A stretch of DNA of 36,423 bases from Gammaproteobacteria bacterium (GTDB lineage: Bacteria; Pseudomonadota; Gammaproteobacteria; Thiomicrospirales; Thiomicrospiraceae), in assembly GCA_014763665.1 (NCBI GenBank), contig JACXUY010000013.1, positions 1-36,423 of the forward strand, written 5' to 3'. The translations under genes were made by a program, and so were the position numbers. Below the pieces are notes generated by a model. That model saw nothing but the letters and a program-made list of their open reading frames with translations. It made no database searches and was not told where the DNA came from. Shown one piece after another: positions 31,497-36,423 of the stretch (position 1 is its first letter; each line of letters begins with the position of its first letter).

Positions 31497-32515
31497 GGTG
31501 TTTCTCCTTGTTTTACCAAGCTGAGTTGTTGCGTGCCACGCCAACTGGCCTGCCAACCAGGTAAAGCAATTGCTTGTGATAACTGAGCCTTGCTTAAGGG
31601 AGCAGACCAAGTTAACATCATGCCTTTATCCGACAGTTGCAACTGACTAAGCGGTGGAAAATTGACCAAGGTGGCATCTAGCTGCTGCAAAGCTAATAAG
31701 GGCGAGCTTTGTAACTGTGTCTGCAATGCCTGACGTTCTTTCAACACCGACTTTGCCTGTGCCAAGAGATTCACCTGACGCTTAATTTCTGGAAAATGGC
31801 TTTTAACCAAAGCTTGCGTTTGCTGTTGTAACTCTTCTGTAGCGCGACTCTGTTGTAGCGTATTGGTTAAACTGACCAGCGCAGTCATCACCAACACCCC
31901 AGCTAATAGCAGCGCAGGCGTTTTCCACGCCCCTAGTCCCGACCACTGCCACTGACGTTTTCCCGCACCTTGTCGTAAGTCGAAGCTAGGCTGAACGACT
32001 GGCAAGGCACTCAACGGCAAGCGTTTGATGTTCCAATCGGAGGGTAATGACTCAATAGCAGCTTCACCGTAACACACCAAGCTTTGTCGTTGCGATGCAG
32101 GCAAGGTCTGTAATAGGGTCAACATGGTCGCTGGTTGACCCGCCGTGCCTTGCCATTCACCCCAACGAAGCAGCCAACGCTGTTCGCTTTCACACAGCAA
32201 GGTCACTTGATCGGCTTGCCAAGGCAGGAGCATAAAATCTGGATACCAAGCGGCAGCGGTCTGTGCCGACTGCTCGGCGAAAGCTTGCCAGTCTTGCTGG
32301 GCAATCGCCACCACCCAGCCTTCACCCGATGCCCCTTCACGCACTGGAATGAGCTGTAATTGCTGCACATCGCTTGCCAGTCGTTCTTCTAAGGCATAAG
32401 GCAAAGCGGCGCGCCATTGCCGACCTTTAGGAAATACCAGACGATGCCAACTCATCCATTCGGATGGAAAAGGCACTGCCAGTGCATGAGTTGCATTTAG
32501 GTGCATTGAGTTCAT
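31493..32515 (-). CDS. gspL: Type II secretion protein GspL
   Basis: 340 residues. The cytoplasmic actin-like half, which contacts the GspE ATPase in the family, includes FPKGRQWRAALPYALEERLA and WYPDFMLLPWQADQVTLL. A transmembrane helix (about residues 200-225, APALLLAGVLVMTALVSL-like) precedes a periplasmic coiled coil and ferredoxin-like domain. The start codon overlaps the gspK stop by 1 nt (TAATG). gspE itself is not in the window. Confidence 0.88.
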   Translation of the reverse strand: MNSMHLNATHALAVPFPSEWMSWHRLVFPKGRQWRAALPYALEERLASDVQQLQLIPVREGASGEGWVVAIAQQDWQAFAEQSAQTAAAWYPDFMLLPWQADQVTLLCESEQRWLLRWGEWQGTAGQPATMLTLLQTLPASQRQSLVCYGEAAIESLPSDWNIKRLPLSALPVVQPSFDLRQGAGKRQWQWSGLGAWKTPALLLAGVLVMTALVSLTNTLQQSRATEELQQQTQALVKSHFPEIKRQVNLLAQAKSVLKERQALQTQLQSSPLLALQQLDATLVNFPPLSQLQLSDKGMMLTWSAPLSKAQLSQAIALPGWQASWRGTQQLSLVKQGETP

Positions 32516-33477
32516 TAAGGTTCAACCTCTGTTAACCAGCGCATCAGACTCAAGGTACGTCCGCCATCGCGCATTAATAGGCTATTTAACTGCCATTGAT
32601 AGGTTAAATATTCCGCCTGTGTTTGTAACTGAAAATAACGCGTTGAGACCGACATCACCCGCTCATTCACCAGTTGATTTAATTCAGCATCGCTGACACT
32701 CGATTGCCGCAACACCTCGCTCACTTGCGCCAGCCGCTCAAAGGGTTCGCTGCGCTGACGCGCCACCAACGACTTAGCCAAGTCTTCGGTCAACAGTGGC
32801 GACAAAGCCATCAGCACCGGAGCAGAAGCCGTGTTGACATTAATGGGCGTGACATTAGGCAGTGCCGTTATATAGGGTTTGAGTGCCAACAAAATCGGTT
32901 CAGTCACCCCCGCCACTTGGCGCAGCTCATCGACACTGAGTAAGGCTTGATTGGCAGCACGACGCATCGGCTGTTGTGCCATGTAAAAAGCCGACTCTGC
33001 CCCACCCGCCTGAGGAATATCGTCGGTATCTATCCAATCCGCCACCGCTGGCCAAAAGGGACATTCTAGCGTCAGCACCTGACATAGTCGGTTAAACACC
33101 GCCAGTTGCTGCTCGCGCTGCTGTGTGTCGGCAACACCCAACTGGTTCACATTCAGCTTCGATTGCGCATCGACCAACCAACCGCGCACCTGCCCGCCAT
33201 CGAAAGGCACAGCAGGCATGGGTTGCGCCCACAATTCTAGCAAATGATCGGTTTGCGATTGTTCGGCGTCGAATTTTAACGCACTTTTCACCCAATCCTG
33301 CGCACTGATTAACACCGCCCAAGCCTGCAACTGCGCTTGGCTCGACTGCGCACGCACTATGGCGCTTTGCTGTTGCTGCCACAGCGGATACATTAGCCCA
33401 GCAATGACGGTGACAATCACCAACACCAGTAACAGTGCCACGCCTTGTTGATGTTTTTTTGGGGGGATTGAATTCAT
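32515..33477 (-). CDS. gspK: Type II secretion minor pseudopilin GspK
   Basis: 320 residues. Type IV prepilin-like leader: KKHQQG cut before VALLLVLVIVTVIAGLMYPL. GspK, the large tip pseudopilin, has the expected long alpha domain (NQLGVADTQQREQQLAVF, WIDTDDIPQAGGAESAFYMA) and SAM-like repeats (INVNTASAPVLMALSPLLTE). It is first in a K-L-M-N operon. Genes G-J that normally precede it are not upstream: 33478-33647 holds only a hairpin and repeats. Confidence 0.92.
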   Translation of the reverse strand: MNSIPPKKHQQGVALLLVLVIVTVIAGLMYPLWQQQQSAIVRAQSSQAQLQAWAVLISAQDWVKSALKFDAEQSQTDHLLELWAQPMPAVPFDGGQVRGWLVDAQSKLNVNQLGVADTQQREQQLAVFNRLCQVLTLECPFWPAVADWIDTDDIPQAGGAESAFYMAQQPMRRAANQALLSVDELRQVAGVTEPILLALKPYITALPNVTPINVNTASAPVLMALSPLLTEDLAKSLVARQRSEPFERLAQVSEVLRQSSVSDAELNQLVNERVMSVSTRYFQLQTQAEYLTYQWQLNSLLMRDGGRTLSLMRWLTEVEP

Positions 33478-33503
33478 GAGGTTATTCTGACTCTTTAGGG
33501 CAT

Positions 33504-33552
33504 CTAAAAACCCACTTTTCGTTCCGAAACCTTCGGCATGTGGCGTTTTTAG
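33504..33552. repeat. Imperfect hairpin upstream of gspK
   Basis: CTAAAAACCCAC (33504-33515) pairs with GTGGCGTTTTTAG (33540-33552) with a bulge, and an inner CCGAA/TTCGG stem lies within the loop. It resembles the hairpin after queF (21102-21134) and precedes repeat copy C in the same order. Confidence 0.55.
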
Positions 33553-33569
33553 CCTTTCCAGGTTATTTT

Positions 33570-33626
33570 ACCTCTGGTAGAAGGGCTTAAATCAAGCAGT
33601 TATATGCATGATTTGGCGCATCCTTA
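33570..33626. repeat. Dispersed intergenic repeat, copy C
   Basis: ACCTCTGGTAGAAGGGCTTA then AATCAAGCAGTTATATGCAT; related to copies at 12931-13000 and 21151-21220. It lies between gspK and the first DUF1640-like gene. Confidence 0.55.
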
Positions 33627-33755
33627 ACCCTAGGCTTAGAAACAGGGTTAGTTAATCCACTTGACAACAGCAACAACCAAGCCTGCAATAGCGAAAGTTT
33701 GCAGCATCATGGCTCTAAAAATATCGGCTTTCATTTCTGCCATGTCTTTTTTTAA
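33621..33755 (-). repeat. Long direct repeat, copy 1 (3' end of a DUF1640-like gene)
   Basis: About 135 bp nearly identical (about four to five differences) to 34012-34146. It covers a hairpin AACCCT/AGGGTT at the gene end and the last about 35 codons of the coiled-coil gene. Confidence 0.9.
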
Positions 33756-33959
33756 CCCTGCTTCCAAAGTTTGCATGTCTTTACGCAACTCATTGATATC
33801 AGTTTTTAGCTCAGTACGCGAGACATAGTCTGCATCTTTGTGCATTTGCTCGATAGATTTTGTTTGCGCACGCGTTAAGGCTTCTGCCTGCTTTTCATCG
33901 AACCCTGCTTCACGTAGCGTTTTATGAAATTCGTAACTATCAAATACAACAGCACTCAT
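33648..33959 (-). CDS. DUF1640-like coiled-coil membrane protein, paralogue 1
   Basis: 103 residues. N-terminal DUF1640-type helix-turn (MSAVVFDSYEFHKTLREAGF, DEKQAEALTRAQTKSIEQMH), a coiled coil (ELKTDINELRKDMQTLEAGL, KKDMAEMKADIF) and a C-terminal membrane helix (MLQTFAIAGLVVAVVKWIN). The start at 33957-33959 has GGAGG 5 nt upstream. It has a linker coil that its neighbour lacks. A degenerate extended -10 (33984-33997) lies before it. Bacterial function unknown; the eukaryotic relatives are mitochondrial calcium-uniporter regulators, which need not apply. Confidence 0.8.
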   Translation of the reverse strand: MSAVVFDSYEFHKTLREAGFDEKQAEALTRAQTKSIEQMHKDADYVSRTELKTDINELRKDMQTLEAGLKKDMAEMKADIFRAMMLQTFAIAGLVVAVVKWIN

Positions 33960-34011
33960 AACAGCCTCCAAAACATCATTCGCTTACCGTAACACAAAAC
34001 CCACCCTGCCA

Positions 34012-34146
34012 TCCTTTACCCTAGGCTTAGAAACAGGGTTAGTTCATCCACTTGACAACAGCAACAACCAAGCCTGCAATAGCGAAAGTTTGTAGCATCA
34101 TGGCTCTAAAAATATCGGCTTTCATTTCAGCCATGTCTTTTTTTAA
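34012..34146 (-). repeat. Long direct repeat, copy 2 (3' end of a DUF1640-like gene)
   Basis: Second copy of the 33621-33755 sequence, placed identically at the end of the neighbouring paralogue. The protein ends are the same except for the penultimate residue (KWIN versus KWMN). Confidence 0.9.
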
Positions 34147-34308
34147 TTCAACAACATCTTGTTTTGTTGCATAGTTTGTGCCGTCATGCGCAGTTTGCTC
34201 AACGACCTTGGCTTGTGCTTTAGTAAGCGTTTCTGCTTGCCTTTCGTCAAAACCGCCCTCTCGCAATGCCTTATTAAACTCAAATGTATCGAATGTTGCT
34301 GTACTCAT
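34039..34308 (-). CDS. DUF1640-like coiled-coil membrane protein, paralogue 2
   Basis: 89 residues. N-terminus MSTATFDTFEFNKALREGGF then DERQAETLTKAQAKVVEQTA is a diverged version of paralogue 1, while the coil-plus-membrane end is nearly identical, suggesting recent gene conversion or duplication of the 3' half only. GGAG lies 8 nt before the ATG and a perfect TTATCATAGCATAA motif 26 nt upstream. Function unknown; an inner-membrane anchored oligomer is the likely form. Confidence 0.8.
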   Translation of the reverse strand: MSTATFDTFEFNKALREGGFDERQAETLTKAQAKVVEQTAHDGTNYATKQDVVELKKDMAEMKADIFRAMMLQTFAIAGLVVAVVKWMN

Positions 34309-34334
34309 GATGCCATCTCCAAAACCTCATGCCA

Positions 34335-34348
34335 TTATCATAGCATAA
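34335..34348 (-). promoter_or_regulatory. Extended -10 motif of DUF1640-like paralogue 2
   Basis: TTATCATAGCATAA, reading TGCTATGAT (TGn plus TATGAT) on the minus strand; identical 14-mer at 35057-35070. Confidence 0.6.
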
Positions 34349-34412
34349 CCCCCCAGCCCTACTTTACAAAAGGAGGGAACAATTCACCCTGTCAGGCTTT
34401 GCCAACGAATAC

Positions 34413-35027
34413 TTAGGCAGCAGGCACAAAACTTTCGATGGTGTCACCTTTGCGCTGAAGCACAATCACGCCATTGCTGAGTGCCGCTTCTTTTAATTCA
34501 TCGTATAACGAAAAAGTGGCTAAAACAAGATGATGCGTATAATCCTTGTAAATAGGAAATAGCTTTTTGAAGTTTTCGTATTTTTTGGTCAGTAGTTTCG
34601 TTAAATCGCTTTCATGTGCTTTGTATTTCACTTCAACAATCGCAACATCTTTGCCATTAATCATGACAATATCAAATTCATCTTCAGTGCCATTAGCGGC
34701 ACGGGTTAGGTTTTTGTCGATGCTGTCGTAATGAATACCTGCTAAGGTTTGCGTGGCTTTGAGCGAGTTAAAGAAAAACTCTTCAGCTACTGCACCTTGG
34801 TTATTGCTGATATTGCCCAAAGTGATGCCCATACGCTCTAGCTTTGCGTCAGTTTTGCGCATTTGTTCGTCGGTTTCTGCAAACATAGCTTTAAGCGTTT
34901 GCTCGGTTTTGCGCATTTGCTCGTCGGTTTTTAAGCTTTCTTCTCGTAACTTGTCTAGCTGCTCATCGAGCTTTGCTGACCTGATTGCCAAACTGGCAAC
35001 TAAGTCTTTTAATTCTTGATCGGTCAT
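34413..35027 (-). CDS. Coiled-coil protein with PD-(D/E)XK nuclease-like domain
   Basis: 204 residues. Residues 1-70 are a coiled coil with repeated KTDEQMRKT words. Residues 75-204 form a nuclease-like domain: GAVAEEFFFNSLK (Glu82-Glu83 on the first helix), then DEFDIVMINGKDVAIVEVKY with Asp119, Glu132 and Lys134, the PD-(D/E)XK core. It resembles DUF3782-type proteins. It shares the extended -10 motif with its neighbours and no membrane helix is seen. DNA or RNA cleavage is possible but unproven. The low-complexity coil suggests it may pair with the membrane-bound coils next door (inference). Confidence 0.75.
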   Translation of the reverse strand: MTDQELKDLVASLAIRSAKLDEQLDKLREESLKTDEQMRKTEQTLKAMFAETDEQMRKTDAKLERMGITLGNISNNQGAVAEEFFFNSLKATQTLAGIHYDSIDKNLTRAANGTEDEFDIVMINGKDVAIVEVKYKAHESDLTKLLTKKYENFKKLFPIYKDYTHHLVLATFSLYDELKEAALSNGVIVLQRKGDTIESFVPAA

Positions 35028-35056
35028 GACTTGACTCCTAAATCCAGTTTAGGCTG

Positions 35057-35070
35057 TTATCATAGCATAA
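35057..35070 (-). promoter_or_regulatory. Extended -10 motif of the coiled-coil/nuclease gene
   Basis: TTATCATAGCATAA, exact match to 34335-34348, 29 nt before the ATG of the gene at 34413-35027. Confidence 0.6.
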
Positions 35071-35089
35071 ACCCCTTTCCCATGGAGAC

Positions 35090-35202
35090 TGTCAGGACTC
35101 GACTGATTATCTGGATTTTTTATCAACCAATTAGGACTCTTTTTTTGCCATTCCCTCAGCTTGGTCGTAGGTGAAACATGCCCAAGGATCTTTGGTAGGA
35201 TG
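35090..35202 (+). repeat. 113-bp inverted repeat, left arm
   Basis: The reverse complement of this arm matches 36013-36125 at roughly four of five positions over equal length, without gaps. It starts TGTCAGGACTCGACTGATT and ends TTTGGTAGGATG. Both arms carry a decayed reading frame (HPTKDPWACFTYDQAEGMAK here). The rest of 35028-35276 shows no gene. Confidence 0.8.
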
Positions 35203-35276
35203 TGCTGATTACAGAGCGTTGTTTAGTCCTCCTCTTCTCTCATCCGGAAACGGTAAGAGACGCATGCAGGAGAGGT

Positions 35277-35912
35277 TTATGCCGGCACAAATCGGATAAT
35301 GGCATAAAAGAGTGCCATGATAGCCGTTAGGTAGCTGACCGTTCTCATGGTCTGTTTGCCCATTTCTTTGGTCAGTTTTAATTCCACGTCTTTAATTTCT
35401 AAACGTGTTTTCTCGATTTCGCCACTTAACCGCAGTTCGGTTTCTTTAATTTCGCCACTTAACCGCAGTTCGGTTTCCTTCGTTTCAGCACGCAAAGCTT
35501 CAATACGTTCGTTTGTCTTTCCGATTTCGCCACGTGTCTTTTCGATTTCACCCATTAACCGCAGTTCGGTTTCTTTAATTTCGCCACGTGTCTTTTCGAT
35601 TTCACCCATTAGGCGCAGTTCGGTTTCTTTAATTTCACCGCGTGTCTTTTCGATTTCACCCATTAGGCGCAGTTCGGTTTCTTTAATTTCACCGCGTGTC
35701 ATCTCGATCTTGTCAATCAGGCGCAGTTCGGTTTCCGATAAATCTCGCTTGGTGGCGGTATAGGCTAAGTCGGGGTAGTTTTGTTGTACGGTTTCTAAGG
35801 CTTCGGCAATGATTTTGGCACGCTCACGATCATCCGTGCCTGGACGAGACAAGAGATCATAGACTTGAACGCCTAGGTGTTTGGGGTCTAAATAGTGTTG
35901 TGTTTGCATCAT
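35277..35912 (-). CDS. Long tandem-repeat coiled-coil protein with C-terminal membrane anchor
   Basis: 211 residues. An N-terminal globular part (about 1-60, KHLGVQVYDLLSRPGTDDRE, AKIIAEALETVQQNYPDLAY) precedes a coiled coil of 18-residue units (ETELRLMGEIEKTRGEIK, four copies, first degenerate) and 11-residue units (ETELRLSGEIK). A membrane helix near the end (YLTAIMALFYAIIRFV) anchors it. GGGAG lies 8 nt before the ATG. It sits between two 113-bp inverted repeats and has the TTATCTTAGCATAA promoter motif. No family is recognised beyond the coiled coil. Confidence 0.75.
   Translation of the reverse strand: MMQTQHYLDPKHLGVQVYDLLSRPGTDDRERAKIIAEALETVQQNYPDLAYTATKRDLSETELRLIDKIEMTRGEIKETELRLMGEIEKTRGEIKETELRLMGEIEKTRGEIKETELRLMGEIEKTRGEIGKTNERIEALRAETKETELRLSGEIKETELRLSGEIEKTRLEIKDVELKLTKEMGKQTMRTVSYLTAIMALFYAIIRFVPA
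35416..35481 (-). repeat. Two tandem 33-bp repeats in the coiled-coil gene
   Basis: Units at 35416 and 35449 encode the 11-residue ETELRLSGEIK words. Confidence 0.85.
35543..35758 (-). repeat. Four tandem 54-bp repeats in the coiled-coil gene
   Basis: Units at 35543, 35597, 35651 and a degenerate 35705 encode the 18-residue ETELRLMGEIEKTRGEIK word. All keep frame. Confidence 0.9.
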
Positions 35913-35942
35913 GATGCCAACTCCCAGCTTTGTTCTAGGTGC

Positions 35943-35956
35943 TTATCTTAGCATAA
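35943..35956 (-). promoter_or_regulatory. Extended -10 motif of the long coiled-coil gene
   Basis: TTATCTTAGCATAA, reading TGCTAAGAT on the minus strand, 30 nt before the ATG. Confidence 0.55.
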
Positions 35957-36012
35957 AAACCTACCCAGAGGGTGGTGTGAAAGGGAATGACATTAAGCAA
36001 TGTCTAATCCCC

Positions 36013-36125
36013 CATCCTACCAAAGAACCTTGGGCATATTTCACCCATGACCCAACTGAGAGAATAGCAAGCAAGCCATTCTGGCTGGTTGATAAGAAGC
36101 TTAGGCAATCAGTCAAGTCCCGACA
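36013..36125 (-). repeat. 113-bp inverted repeat, right arm
   Basis: Inverted partner of 35090-35202. It starts CATCCTACCAAAGAACCTTG and ends AGTCAAGTCCCGACA. The plus-strand frame reads HPTKEPWAYFTHDPTERIAS and is open longer than in the left arm, but no protein family is recognised. Confidence 0.8.
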
Positions 36126-36245
36126 CATTGATATTGCTGCCGATATCTGAAATGGTTAATACATCGGTTGCCACCAAACCAGCATCCACAGCATCCCCCA
36201 AGTGACGACAGAGCCATCCTCGCGCAAGGTGGTAAAGTCGTTCAT
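36109..36245 (-). pseudogene. Frameshifted remnant with a DGSVVTWG repeat-protein motif
   Basis: From ATG 36243-36245 the frame reads MNDFTTLREDGSVVTWG; the match then continues only after a one-base shift as DAVDAGLVATDVLTISDIGS and stops at 36109-36111. LxxDGSVVTWGD is typical of repeat-rich secreted or adhesin-like proteins. A missing G in a G-run would explain the shift. Short, so tentative. Confidence 0.4.
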
Positions 36246-36263
36246 ACCAGCCCCAAAAACCAA

Positions 36264-36423
36264 TTACTGACTGCGTACAAGACGCACGACAAGAACAACG
36301 TACTTACTGCCCGAACGGTCGTTGCCATAGTCGAAATCGACGAGCCACGCGTTACCGGCGTCGTAGGCACCCGCCGACGACGACCAAATATAAGTCGGTG
36401 TTGCGGGGAAGACCGTTTCGTTA
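36264..36423 (-). CDS. DUF1566 (Lcl_C) domain protein, C-terminal end
   Basis: 53 codons run from the window edge to TAA at 36264-36266. The sequence TYIWSSSAGAYDAGNAWLVD then FDYGNDRSGSKYVVLVVRLV is the typical C-terminus of DUF1566/Lcl_C domains (WSSS...AW.VDF..G.......VRLVR), which occur in secreted and surface proteins of many bacteria. The start lies outside the window. Length and other domains are unknown. Confidence 0.75.
   Translation of the reverse strand, partial: NETVFPATPTYIWSSSAGAYDAGNAWLVDFDYGNDRSGSKYVVLVVRLVRSQ

Noticed and set aside
33576-33595. TTAAATCAA in repeat copy C as an FNR/ANR site
   Set aside because: Only one half-site (ATCAA) is present; the paired TTGAT at the correct spacing is missing, and the same sequence is part of a dispersed repeat.
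35911-36150. 79-codon plus-strand ORF covering the right inverted-repeat arm
   Set aside because: No ribosome site or family; the C-terminal part is the decayed HPTKEPWAYFT frame shared by both arms. Treated as part of the repeat.

Overview
The window reads as chromosome of a gammaproteobacterium of moderate GC. The evidence is the pyrB + inactive-dihydroorotase (pyrX/pyrC') pair, the yqgE-yqgF block, long-form queF, rlmJ, selO, a type II secretion gspKLMN block, ppk1-ppx, and DUF1640-type coiled-coil genes. The genus cannot be fixed from the sequence alone; a sulfur-oxidiser or Thiotrichales-like lineage is a guess.

Layout. 1-850: end of an unknown gene, then a toxin-first RelE/HTH toxin-antitoxin pair, then a diverged second copy of the unknown gene's 3' end. 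854-4724: chalcone-isomerase-like and DUF3833 envelope proteins, divergent from an MFS/sodium-solute symporter pair. 4728-6931: bax-like glucosaminidase, a TauE/SafE (DsbD-like) membrane protein and phnN. 7039-10769: a Pho box followed by ppk1-ppx, which make and degrade polyphosphate. 10766-12030: an HDOD gene and a decayed HDOD paralogue. 12079-16388: M48 lipoprotein protease, rlmJ, a solitary short flagellin, selO. 16472-20206 is an accessory island: AAA ATPase behind a palindrome/tandem-repeat operator, ccdA with a truncated ccdB, two inverted integron gene cassettes (PD-(D/E)XK-like and GIY-YIG proteins) each ending in an attC-like site and with no integrase, then a Phd/VapC pair. 20223-26655: queF, then the yqgE-yqgF-pyrB-pyrX operon, split by an inserted DUF4143 ATPase that duplicated the end of yqgF. 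26652-29005: unknown gene, hemB-aroE. 29045-30589: a tandem-repeat coiled-coil protein and a GlcNAc-type glycosyltransferase. 30607-33477: gspK-L-M-N, with a short GspN. 33504-36423: dispersed repeats, four coiled-coil genes (two DUF1640 paralogues, a coiled-coil/nuclease fusion, one inside 113-bp inverted repeats) and the end of a DUF1566 surface protein.

How the genes work together. Housekeeping operons (pyrimidine, haem, shikimate, polyphosphate) are interrupted by mobile or selfish inserts. The most unusual parts are (i) the integrase-less cassette cluster abutting a broken ccdB, and (ii) a family of five small coiled-coil proteins. Four of the five, and more weakly the fifth, have the same extended -10 motif 26-32 nt before the start codon, so they look like one co-expressed set of unknown function.
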